A DNA stretch of 52,283 bases from Planctomycetales bacterium. Lineage in GTDB: Bacteria > Planctomycetota > Planctomycetia > Isosphaerales > Isosphaeraceae. Under the pieces are notes generated by a model. It did not search any database and was not told the origin of the DNA. It was given only the letters and a program-made list of their open reading frames with translations. Of the stretch, positions 17,233 to 25,671 are shown in pieces. Each line of letters begins with the position of its first letter. The stretch's first letter is position 1. A program made the translations under genes and the position numbers. The DNA lies in assembly GCA_027451885.1 (NCBI GenBank), contig DAIDHX010000216.1:1-52283 (forward strand). The letters run 5' to 3'.

Positions 17233-18105
17233 ATGATTCTGGGCAATGCCACCAAGCCGAGAGCGGGTGAGATCGCACAAACGCTGGCTCGGATGATCGA
17301 GCACACGAAGTCGTTTGAGCTTGTGGGGATTGACCTTTCGGCCGATTCCGACCTTCGCGGGCTGCCGGCGGATCTGGCGATTGTGCTCGGCGGGGATGGG
17401 ACGGTGCTGCATACCGCGCGAAGGATGGAAGATCGACCGATCCCTGTTTTGGGTGTGAATTTAGGGCATCTTGGTTTTCTCGCGGATTTGACACCCGAGG
17501 GTTTTGCGGCGCGGTTGCCGGACCTTTCTGCCCGGCGGTTCACGATTGAGAATCTGATGACCCTGGCCTGCACGCTCCTGAACGCCGGAGGCGAGTCGCG
17601 GGTCATGCGGGGTCTGAACGACGCGGTGGTGCGTGCAACGCCGCCGTTTCACCTGGTTGAAGTGGGGCTATCGATTGACGGCGAGAGTGTGATGACGTAC
17701 CGGGGCGATGGTCTGATCATTGCCACTCCGGTGGGCTCGACGGCACACAGTCTTTCGGCTGGGGGGCCGATTTTGCATCAGAGCGCCCACATGTTTGTGG
17801 TCACGCCGCTGGGGGCGCACACGCTCACCCAGCGCCCGCTGGTGGATAGCGGGCACAAGCATTATGAGCTCACGCTGCGTGGCGCCTCGATCGCGGCGGT
17901 GCTGGTCGTTGACGGCCAGGTGCAAGGATCACTCGGCGATGGTGATCGGATTTCGATCCGCCGCGGCCAGGCGCCTTTTCCCATGGTGCGGCTGCCGGGC
18001 TACGGGTTTTATCGCACCTTGCGGGACAAGCTGGGCTGGGGGACGCTGCCTGCCGCCTTCGTTGCGGACGCATCATCGTCCCACAGGCCGAAGCCCGCGG
18101 TTTGA
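17233..18105 (+). CDS. nadK: NAD kinase
   Basis: The enzyme phosphorylates NAD to NADP in the cytoplasm. Visible motifs are the GGDGT signature (LAIVLGGDGTVLHTARR), NLGHLGFLADL, LNDAVVRATPPF in the NxE/D-like region and DGLIIATPVGSTAHSLSAGG; the C-terminus (VDGQVQGSLGDGDRI) is complete. With ATG 17233 (MILGNATKPRAGE) the product is 290 residues, the normal family size. AGGAA ends 12 bases upstream. GTG 17221 (LRLMILGN) is an equally reasonable start and would complete the first beta-strand. ATG 17104, preceded by AAGG, is possible but would add 43 residues unlike the family. It converges on the GAP1-like gene with only 14 bases between stops. Confidence 0.92.
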   Translation: MILGNATKPRAGEIAQTLARMIEHTKSFELVGIDLSADSDLRGLPADLAIVLGGDGTVLHTARRMEDRPIPVLGVNLGHLGFLADLTPEGFAARLPDLSARRFTIENLMTLACTLLNAGGESRVMRGLNDAVVRATPPFHLVEVGLSIDGESVMTYRGDGLIIATPVGSTAHSLSAGGPILHQSAHMFVVTPLGAHTLTQRPLVDSGHKHYELTLRGASIAAVLVVDGQVQGSLGDGDRISIRRGQAPFPMVRLPGYGFYRTLRDKLGWGTLPAAFVADASSSHRPKPAV

Positions 18106-18119
18106 GAGTCTGCGCGCGC

Positions 18120-18857
18120 TTACGCCGTCCAGGCGTTCTCGCCATCGAAGACGGTGGCTGGACTGGAAATCGCGCAGGTGCACTCCGTGCGCTCAAGCAC
18201 CAGGGCGCGCGAATCGATGGTTGCGCCGTTGAGCCTGGGCAGGGCAACGAGATCGAAGCCGAGTGCGTTATCGAAGGCCCAGTCCGCGAGCGTGAGCTTT
18301 TGCCGCCGCCGCCAGCTTAGCCTGCTCCAGATGCTCCTGGCTAGCTCGGTGATGGGCCGATCGGTCCGGATCACCACCGGCCGGCCGCGGCCAAGCGCCT
18401 GTGCGGCGGCCTCGACCTGGGGATCGTTGCGATCATCGGCCACGCGGGCGTGAGCGGCGATCGAACACGCCTTGCCCGTGGGCAGTTCCGCCCCTTGATC
18501 GGCCGCGGTCCAGTTTCCCCGCGTGAGCGCCAGGATGGGAAATGGGTTCGAGCCCGCGAGCGCATAGGCCATTGGGTCGACAAAAAGGCCGTGGAACGCA
18601 AGTGCGCCGGGGCGGTCGTGATCATCCGCTCCCTGGGGAAACACGCCCGCGAAGAGCCATGCGCCCGGCAACCGAAGCGCGAACCGGCCGATGTGTCCGC
18701 GCGCGGCAAGCGGGGGCTCGCCAAACCGCCTGCACGCCGATTCAAACGCCTCGAGCCACTCCGGACGGCAGCCCGCCGAATGCGCAAGCCGGCCGTAACC
18801 CCGGTTCCAAAACCCAAAGCTGCCGTACACGGCCTGCTCGAATCGCGGGGCGATCAT
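18120..18857 (-). CDS. GAP1-like GTPase-associated protein
   Basis: A 245-residue protein opening with FEQAVYGSFGFWNRGYGRLA, then HSAGCRPEWLEAFESACRRFGEPP. It continues through GALAFHGLFVDPMAYALAG and RGRPVVIRTDRPITELA to TLADWAFDNALGFDLVALPR. This layout resembles GTPase-associated protein 1 (GAP1) and related TagF-like proteins that accompany GTPases in bacterial signalling or conflict loci; that assignment is by eye and needs a profile search. No signal peptide or membrane segment is visible, so it should be cytoplasmic. The start ATG 18857 lies 22 bases after the stop of the GTPase gene, implying one transcript and a functional partnership. An upstream extension to 18929 would overlap the GTPase and is rejected. 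Confidence 0.72.
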   Translation of the reverse strand: MIAPRFEQAVYGSFGFWNRGYGRLAHSAGCRPEWLEAFESACRRFGEPPLAARGHIGRFALRLPGAWLFAGVFPQGADDHDRPGALAFHGLFVDPMAYALAGSNPFPILALTRGNWTAADQGAELPTGKACSIAAHARVADDRNDPQVEAAAQALGRGRPVVIRTDRPITELARSIWSRLSWRRRQKLTLADWAFDNALGFDLVALPRLNGATIDSRALVLERTECTCAISSPATVFDGENAWTA

Positions 18858-18879
18858 GGCGTCAGTTTCCCCCGGCGGA

Positions 18880-21219
18880 TCACTCGGGCGCAGGGAGCTC
18901 GGCCTGCGTGTACTCCGAAGCAAAAACAAGGCTCGTCTTGCCCCCCTTGGTCGGCTTGATCGCGTTTGAAAGCAGCCGGATCGCCAGCGGGTCGCCGGCA
19001 GGGCTCGTCAGCCGGTAAACCTCAGTCGCCGTCCAGTCATAATCGATGATCCGGATCGTGACTGGGTCGCCCAGCTTCCAGATGATCGGATCGGGGAATG
19101 TGTAATCCCACACAGGTTTGTGCGAGTCGCGGATCACGGACGACGGCCCATAAACCTGCCCCGCGACCTCGATCACCACCCCCAGGTCGGGTGCGCCTCC
19201 GGCCAGGTACTTGCCGACCGTCGGCTCGACTTCCCCGCGTTTGAGCGTCACCCGGTACGATCGCGGCACCGAGACCTTGTCCCACCAGTCGAGATACGCC
19301 TTGGCTGCCTCCGCGCGGCGGCCGTCGGGATGGTCGCGGAGATACTCGCGCACGCGTTTGGCCGTGGTCGCCGGATCTTCGGGATGGGCCTGGGAATGAG
19401 CATACGCAGCCTTGTAAGAATCATGATCCCATTCTTCGAGGATGCGATTCCTGGCTTCCATGGCCTCGCTCGTGTGCCGGCCGCCATTGGCGTGGGCCTT
19501 GAGATAGAGGTCATACTGCTCGATGCGGCCCCGGTATTTCTGGGGTGATTGCCGTGAGAGAGCGATGGCGTTTTCGTAGTCGGCGTCGTCCTTGCGGCTG
19601 AGATAGGAGCCCAGGCGGGCGGAGACGATTTCGCGCGCGGGGCTGTCTGCATGGTCGTCGAGGAATTTGCGGGCGCGAACGATCAGGTCGTCGAGCGTCG
19701 CGCCTGGAGCGGATTCGGCGCGAATGAGCTCTTCGGCCTCGTGCTGATCGCGTGCGCGTGCGCGGGCCTGTTGCTCGGCTTTCAAGGTCTGGGCGAGCTC
19801 GAGCGCCTGGGCGCGGCGGCTGGAGTCGGGGAACTCGCGGAGGAACTGGTCGATGGCGGAGAGTCCGACGGCCGGGTCGTCGAGAGCGGCGAGTGATCTT
19901 GCCGCGCCCTGGGTTTCGCGCCAGCGTGTGTCGTGGCGGCTTTCATTGCGGGCGGCCTCGACCTGGCGAATCTCGCCGATGAGGGCAGGGGATTCATCCT
20001 TGAGCCGTTCGAGGGTCTGGGGCAGGTCGGCCGGCTCTGCGCCATTTTTAACCTGGGCCTGGGCCAGCCGCACGCGCCAAAGCGCTTGCTTCTCGCGGGC
20101 GGCGGCTTCGAGCTTCGGCCAGAAAACACCCAGCGTGGGATGCCACTCGATGAATGAACCCCAGCGCCTTTCCGCGAGCGCGGGCGCGGGGTCCTGGTTT
20201 TCGAAGGCCCTGGCCTGTTCGAAGGCAATGCGGTCGTAGCCCGCGAGTGCGCACGCCGCCAGTCCCGCCGCGGCGATTGTTGCCGCCGCGAAACGTCGTC
20301 GCCGGCCGCGCGTCAGTCCGCCGAGCCGCGCTTTGAATTCGTGCGAGCGATTTGAGCGCGGATAGCGGTGCTCGTATGCCTCGAGCGCACGTTCAATCGC
20401 ACCCAGGTCGCCGCCGGCGATTTCAAAGAGACGCTCAAGATCGCGGCGGTCGCGCGCTTCGAGCTCTTCCGCCAACCACGCCAGGGGTGCTTCGAGCCCG
20501 ATCGGCCGTAGCGACTCAGGCGGGCGCCCGCCCGCGCTTCCCTCGCCAAAGGCGCTCACGGCGAAGATCGCCCCCTCGGGTGCGTGCGCAGCGAGCGCAT
20601 GGCGGGTCATTCCATAGCGCGATTCGACAACCTGTTCCACCCACTCCGCACGCGGCAGTGCTCCCTGCACATAGCCAACTGCCAGGTCGAGCTTGGTGAG
20701 CACAAGGGCGATCGGGCGGTCGATCAGCAAGCTCTTTGACTGCTCGAGGTAGCGCTCGAGCAAACCCTCGAGCTCCTGCTGCCGCCGCCTGCGTTCAGCC
20801 GGATCAACCGCGCCGGCGGCTTCAAGGCACAACAGCACCGCGTCGCAATCGGCCAGAAACTCAAGAATAGGCGCGTCGGATCCCAGCGTGACATGCTCGC
20901 CCTGGTAATCCTTGACGATCAAGTCGAGCCGGGCCGGTCCGTGATAAAGCCTCAGCGCGAGCTCGGTCTCGGCAAGCGTGCCGGCCGTCGCCTGGCCGGA
21001 TTCGAGCGCGGCGATCTTGTCCGCCAGATATTCCGCCGTCCGCGGGTTGCTCGCCGCCAGCCGCAGGCCGGGCAATCGTCCCCCGGCCGCCTGGCGATAG
21101 AACATCGCCAGGAGCGTGGTCTTGCCCACATTGCGATGCCCGAACAATCCCACGCGTTTGGCCCGCGTGAGCCGATCCACAAGCGCTCTTGCTTCCTGGT
21201 CGCGGACGCTCTTGGCCAT
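18880..21219 (-). CDS. Membrane-anchored P-loop GTPase with helical repeats and C2-like domain
   Basis: A 779-residue three-part protein. The N-terminal GTPase (1-250) has a P-loop GHRNVGKT (27-34), a switch/G3-like DYQG (104-107), a G4-like TKLD (175-178) and a possible G5 SAF (222-224). After RGRRRR a single membrane helix (about 310-327) follows, so by the positive-inside rule the GTPase is cytoplasmic. Residues 330-650 are charged and helical, TPR-like. The C-terminal 125 residues from about 653 resemble a C2 beta-sandwich (YGPSSVIRDSHKPVWDYTF and PVTIRIIDYDW). Start ATG 21219 has GGAGG 7 bases upstream. It is transcribed with the downstream GAP1-like gene. The role is unknown; a membrane-localised molecular switch in a conflict-type system is inferred. 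Confidence 0.82.
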   Translation of the reverse strand: MAKSVRDQEARALVDRLTRAKRVGLFGHRNVGKTTLLAMFYRQAAGGRLPGLRLAASNPRTAEYLADKIAALESGQATAGTLAETELALRLYHGPARLDLIVKDYQGEHVTLGSDAPILEFLADCDAVLLCLEAAGAVDPAERRRRQQELEGLLERYLEQSKSLLIDRPIALVLTKLDLAVGYVQGALPRAEWVEQVVESRYGMTRHALAAHAPEGAIFAVSAFGEGSAGGRPPESLRPIGLEAPLAWLAEELEARDRRDLERLFEIAGGDLGAIERALEAYEHRYPRSNRSHEFKARLGGLTRGRRRRFAAATIAAAGLAACALAGYDRIAFEQARAFENQDPAPALAERRWGSFIEWHPTLGVFWPKLEAAAREKQALWRVRLAQAQVKNGAEPADLPQTLERLKDESPALIGEIRQVEAARNESRHDTRWRETQGAARSLAALDDPAVGLSAIDQFLREFPDSSRRAQALELAQTLKAEQQARARARDQHEAEELIRAESAPGATLDDLIVRARKFLDDHADSPAREIVSARLGSYLSRKDDADYENAIALSRQSPQKYRGRIEQYDLYLKAHANGGRHTSEAMEARNRILEEWDHDSYKAAYAHSQAHPEDPATTAKRVREYLRDHPDGRRAEAAKAYLDWWDKVSVPRSYRVTLKRGEVEPTVGKYLAGGAPDLGVVIEVAGQVYGPSSVIRDSHKPVWDYTFPDPIIWKLGDPVTIRIIDYDWTATEVYRLTSPAGDPLAIRLLSNAIKPTKGGKTSLVFASEYTQAELPAPE

Positions 21220-21313
21220 CGATCCCGCCTCCCTGGTATCCGGCCCATCCTTATGCATCGGTCAAATTCTGGTGCGCTCACGAGCCTCCTTGCTTACGCT
21301 CCTGGGCCTGAAT

Positions 21314-22297
21314 TCAACCGCGCTTGAGAATACGCAAAGGCCGCATCATCCAGAGAAACGGCCGGATCGCGAACCGTACGGGCATGCCGAGCAACATAAG
21401 GAGCGCCACCGCGGCGGTCATCACGGCCAGGGCCATTGCCGCAGCGCGGACGAGCGGTGAATCGATCCCCCGCGCGGCGAGCCAGCGGCCGATGCCTTGA
21501 TCCAGCCCGGCGAAGCTCGCCGCGCTGACGGCCGCCGCAAGCTGAACGCCGGCTCGGGCAAATTCGCTCGCGGCGTACTGGGTGGCACGGCCGGCGTAAT
21601 CGACAAATCGCTCGGGATCGGCCAGGAACGCGGCGAACACGCCCGCCGCCACGAGCTTCTTCTTGTGCGGCAAGACCGTGGTGGTGAAGAACTCCCAGCC
21701 TGGGCGGCCTGTCTTGCGAAGGACGCCGATCGCCTCGGGTCCCTCCTTCGCCAGCACGGGGGCCACGTCCTCGCCGAACGCCCGCACGGCCATGAGCCCC
21801 TCGGGACCAAGCCGTTCGATCATCGCCGCGGCCTCGCCCGGATTCTTGCGGGCCAGGTTGGCGACCGTTTCTCCCATTTCCACGAGCACGCGCTTCTCGG
21901 CCGGCTTCAAGGACGCGAAAACCTCGCGAGCCGTGGAGTCTGTGATCAATTGCCGGAAGCGCGACTCAAGCGCGGCCTGGGCGGGCGCTTCGATCGCCTC
22001 TGCCTCATGTGAGAATGTCCCCGCGCGTCGGGCAATTTGTTCGAGGCCGAGATCAAGCTCGCGGCCGGCGAGCCGGCTCGTGGATTTGAGCTCAACTCGC
22101 GCTGCCTCGCTCGAGCCGTGCGCTGCCGAGCGCGCCCCAGCCGCGGCCTCGTGCGCGATCTGGCGTAGCAGATCGTCGAGCCAGTTTACGCCCCCCGCGC
22201 GGGCGCTCGATCCCGCAAAACCTGCGCACACCGCAAAGGCCAGGATGACCCGCGGGATCGCTCGGGAGCCGCCACTCACCGCTGCGCTTGCCGGCAT
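21314..22297 (-). CDS. Exported helical-repeat membrane protein
   Basis: A 327-residue protein of no named family. ATG 22297 (MPASAAVSGG) is chosen because AGGAG sits 8 bases upstream and a signal peptide follows (VILAFAVCAGFAGSSARA). The middle is Ala-rich and helical, with repeats resembling AAMIERLGPEGLMAVRAFG and then AFLADPERFVDYAGRATQYAA. The C-terminus has a hydrophobic helix (ALAVMTAAVALLMLLGMPV) and a basic tail, predicting an anchored protein with its repeats outside the cytoplasm. Its repeat motif resembles one in the 28513-30483 product, so the two may be paralogous parts of one system. It lies between the CHAT gene (252 bases) and the GTPase gene (94 bases), same strand. Confidence 0.72.
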   Translation of the reverse strand: MPASAAVSGGSRAIPRVILAFAVCAGFAGSSARAGGVNWLDDLLRQIAHEAAAGARSAAHGSSEAARVELKSTSRLAGRELDLGLEQIARRAGTFSHEAEAIEAPAQAALESRFRQLITDSTAREVFASLKPAEKRVLVEMGETVANLARKNPGEAAAMIERLGPEGLMAVRAFGEDVAPVLAKEGPEAIGVLRKTGRPGWEFFTTTVLPHKKKLVAAGVFAAFLADPERFVDYAGRATQYAASEFARAGVQLAAAVSAASFAGLDQGIGRWLAARGIDSPLVRAAAMALAVMTAAVALLMLLGMPVRFAIRPFLWMMRPLRILKRG

Positions 22298-22549
22298 CGC
22301 CATCGCTCCTTCTCGCATGCGAATCGCCTCGTGTCCCTCTGCGCCGGCCCGTTCTCTCGCCTCTTCATTATGGACCACGATAAGCCGCCGTGTCGCCGCC
22401 CTCGGTTCCAGAATCAACCCCTCGCCACGGCTTAAGCCGTTCGTCCAGCACGGACAAGCCGCGCGCCCTGACCGGAACCTTTTACGCCACAATCCCCGCC
22501 GGATCACTCCGCGCGGCAGCCATGCCGGTATTCGTCCTGGAATTCAGGT

Positions 22550-25500
22550 TCAGTCCGGATCCCCCGTCAGGATGAACCCCGCCCAGTAATAGGGGTGTTC
22601 GAACGGATGATCCGAAACGGGCTTGCGCGTGTCGGTCACCACGCCTCCTCTGGTTTCGATTCCGAGCTGTTTTTCGACATCTTGCTGGGTGAGGCCGCGG
22701 AGCCAGGCCTTGGCCTCGGCCAGAGCCTGCGCCCTGGGCATGGGATGCGCAAGCCCCGGCCGTTTGCCGAGCCAGTTCTGGTAGAAGCGAGTCATGAGTA
22801 GCCCCGTGGCACGATCGTTCACGGACCACAGGCCCAGGAGGAGCGAGCGCCCGCCCGCCACAAAGAGCGCCTGCGCGAAGCCGACATAGCCTTCGCCTGA
22901 GTCCGCGCGGCCAAGGCCGCTTTGGCAGGCGCTCAGAGTGACGAGCTGGGCGTGCAGTTTCCAGGAGCTCATGATCTCGCCGGCGGTGATCATGTCGTCG
23001 TGGAGCGGCTCGGGCGTATCGCTCCCGCCCTGGATCTTCGTGGGCGAGGGTGCCAGGATGAGCCGTGAATTGAGCGGCGTCTGATCGTCAATCAGGCAGT
23101 GAGTCGCGAGGTGGATGACCTCGTAATTCGCGAGCTTGCCGGCGGCGCGGAGCGACTCGATGGTCGGCTCGCTGGCGTCTGGGCCAAGATAGACGTCCCT
23201 GTGCGTGAAGAGGGGGGCGATCTGCTCGACCTCGGTCCGCGCGCCTGGCAGCGGGCCGAGCGCCTCGCCGCGCACGCGATCGAGCAGATTCGCGAGCGTG
23301 ACATGCGCGGCCGCCGGGGACGAAGTCTTCCGCGCCAGTGTCCCTGGTTGAGCCTGTGCGCTTGTGGGGTCGCCGAACGCGAGCAGCCGTGGATTGGCCG
23401 CATTGGCGATCGCGTCGTGGGAGCGTTCTTCCTGGAGCCAGGCGAACATGGTAGCCGAGGGGGCATAGCTGATCTCAGGCTGGGTCTGGCCGGGGTGGAG
23501 CGCTTCAAGGAGGGCCTCGATGGGAATCCCCGCGAGCGCGGGCGAGGGCAAGACGACCCAGCGCCTGACGGCGGGCGACGCGCCTGCCTTTGCGAGCGCG
23601 GCCTCCACCGGCTCGAACCGGGCCGCCGCCAGCGCCTTGAGCTCCGCGCGCCAGCCAGTCTGTCCCGGCTCGGTCGCAATGAGCGCACGCGCCTTCGCCG
23701 GCCGATCCTCGTCGTCCTTCGTCCACGCTCCTGCCGCGCCCGAGCCGATGATTCGGATCCACTCAGGCGCACCCTGTTTGCGCACCACGCACGCCCAGTG
23801 GTTTTCGCGCGGATCCGCCTGATTGTTGGTTTTCATATGAAGATCAATCCATCCCACGAGCGCTGTGTCCGCCGCCAGCGCGTGCTGTATCCGCTCGAGC
23901 GAGAAAACCTCGCCGCCGGCGACCTTGTATTTCCTGGCCAGCTCGGTCTCGAATTCGATCATCCGTCCCTGGAGATCGAGGCGTTCCACCCGCAACGAAT
24001 CCAGCACCTGGGACTGGTTTGGCGGCAAGGCGCGCGCGGCTGCCAGCATGGCGATCCGGTTATCGACGCGATTGATCGACTCGGCGAGCGTCTCCTGCCG
24101 CGCTTGCTCCTCGGGCGAGAGCCGTTGCCGGCGGGCGGTGAGATCATCGAGCAGGCCGCGCGCGAGCCCTGATTCCCACGCCTTCCAGGCATCGCGCGTT
24201 CGGCCGCTGCGCGCGAGCAAGGCGGTGAAGACCGGGATCGGGCTGTTCGCGGTGGAGAAGCTCGAGCGGTCGATGCCCGTGACCCCTGCCTTTTGCCGCA
24301 CGAGCTCGAACCCCTCCGCGGCCTTGCGCGCGGCGATTTCAGCCTCGGCGTCATTGCCCTCGGCCATGAGCACAAGCGCGAGCGCCCGGTTGCTGTTCAC
24401 GGTTCCCATGTGAGCGTTGCCGAACGCGGCTTCCAGGCTTGTGATTGTCTGGCGGACCAGAGGCGCGGCCTCGGCATGCTTTCCCTGGCTGTCGAGGCAA
24501 TGCGCCAGCGACTGCGTGACTTCAGCCGTCACGGGATGACGCGCGCCGAGCGTCCCGCGCAGCACGGCCAGCGTCTCCTGAAACGCCGTTTCGGCCTCGG
24601 CGTACTTGTGCTCTGCCGTGAGACAATCGGCCAGGCCCCTGGTCGCGCGTGCGGTTTCAGGATGCCGCGGGCCGCGAACTGACTGGAAAAGCGCCACCGC
24701 CTGGCGGAAGAGATCTTCTGATTCGCTCAGGCGTCCCTGGCGCAGCAGGTTGTACGCCAGGTTGTGCATGCTGAGCCCTGTCCGCCAATCTCGGTCGCCA
24801 AGAATTCTGCGGCAAAGCGCGAGTGTTTGCCGCTGGAATGCCTCGGCTTCCGCGAGCTTGCCTTGCTGCTCGAGGCAGTGTGCCAGGTTGTTGCAGCCGG
24901 CGGCGATTGTGGGCTGATCATCGCCCAGAAGCTGGACTTTCAGCGCGAGCGAGCGGAGCAGGATTGGCTCGGCCTCGGCGTAGCGCGCCTGGTTGTTGAG
25001 CGTGGCCGCGATCGAGTTGTAGGCGCCGATGGTCTCCGGATGGCGGTCGCCAAACGAAGTGCGCCAGGCAGCGGCTTCCTTGCGAAAAGCCTCTTCCGCC
25101 CGAGCATGCCGGCCGAGCCGGGTGTAATCCTCGCCCAGCTCACCCAGGGCTGACGCAGTCGCGGGATTGCTTTGGCCGAGCAGCCGCGCGCGGACCCCGT
25201 ATGCGGATTTCGCCTCTTGTTCCGCCCTGGTGTAATCACCCCTCCCGCGCGCGGCCCTGGCATCGCCGAACGCTCGCGATGCCTGTACGAGCTCAGCCTG
25301 ATCGGCCGCGGACATCTGGGACTCGCGCTTCAAGGTCGCCTCGCGCGCAGCCGCGAGAGCGACTTGCCAGTGATCGCCCGGCTGGCGGCGGCGGCGAATC
25401 GCAACCGCATCGTGCGCTGCACGCTCCCCGTCGGCGAAGCGGCCGGCCGCTTCAAGCTCGTCGATCTGCTTTTCGAGCGCAAGAATCTTGCGGGCGTCGC

Positions 25501-25669
25501 CGTCGCTCGGCGTTTCAGGCCAGGCGGGCGCCAGCGCCGGACGGCCTTCGACCGCACCACTGGGCACAGCCGGCCTGGACTGGCCCCACACCGCATGCGC
25601 CAGGGCGATCACGAACACCGGCGCGCAGAAAGACACTCTATAAAAGAGCACTCGGTTGCCCATGTACAT
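22550..25669 (-). CDS. Exported TPR-CHAT domain protease
   Basis: A 1039-residue protein. A signal or anchor (VLFYRVSFCAPVFVIALAHA) follows the start. About ten TPR-like repeats (around 130-450) come next, with the kinesin-light-chain-like pattern of FGDRHPETIGAYNSIA and YAEAEPILLRSLALKVQLLG. The C-terminal third is a caspase-like CHAT domain with the expected dyad: His857 in VIHLATH and Cys915 in TLSACQSGLG; GLWSVNDRAT and HPYYWAGFILTGD close the domain. CHAT proteins are cysteine proteases that cleave targets after activation. Start ATG 25669 has GAGGA 6 bases upstream and lies 2 bases after the kinase stop. Translational coupling to that kinase strongly suggests one signalling unit. The substrate is unknown. 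Confidence 0.9.
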   Translation of the reverse strand: MYMGNRVLFYRVSFCAPVFVIALAHAVWGQSRPAVPSGAVEGRPALAPAWPETPSDGDARKILALEKQIDELEAAGRFADGERAAHDAVAIRRRRQPGDHWQVALAAAREATLKRESQMSAADQAELVQASRAFGDARAARGRGDYTRAEQEAKSAYGVRARLLGQSNPATASALGELGEDYTRLGRHARAEEAFRKEAAAWRTSFGDRHPETIGAYNSIAATLNNQARYAEAEPILLRSLALKVQLLGDDQPTIAAGCNNLAHCLEQQGKLAEAEAFQRQTLALCRRILGDRDWRTGLSMHNLAYNLLRQGRLSESEDLFRQAVALFQSVRGPRHPETARATRGLADCLTAEHKYAEAETAFQETLAVLRGTLGARHPVTAEVTQSLAHCLDSQGKHAEAAPLVRQTITSLEAAFGNAHMGTVNSNRALALVLMAEGNDAEAEIAARKAAEGFELVRQKAGVTGIDRSSFSTANSPIPVFTALLARSGRTRDAWKAWESGLARGLLDDLTARRQRLSPEEQARQETLAESINRVDNRIAMLAAARALPPNQSQVLDSLRVERLDLQGRMIEFETELARKYKVAGGEVFSLERIQHALAADTALVGWIDLHMKTNNQADPRENHWACVVRKQGAPEWIRIIGSGAAGAWTKDDEDRPAKARALIATEPGQTGWRAELKALAAARFEPVEAALAKAGASPAVRRWVVLPSPALAGIPIEALLEALHPGQTQPEISYAPSATMFAWLQEERSHDAIANAANPRLLAFGDPTSAQAQPGTLARKTSSPAAAHVTLANLLDRVRGEALGPLPGARTEVEQIAPLFTHRDVYLGPDASEPTIESLRAAGKLANYEVIHLATHCLIDDQTPLNSRLILAPSPTKIQGGSDTPEPLHDDMITAGEIMSSWKLHAQLVTLSACQSGLGRADSGEGYVGFAQALFVAGGRSLLLGLWSVNDRATGLLMTRFYQNWLGKRPGLAHPMPRAQALAEAKAWLRGLTQQDVEKQLGIETRGGVVTDTRKPVSDHPFEHPYYWAGFILTGDPD

Positions 25670-25671
25670 GA

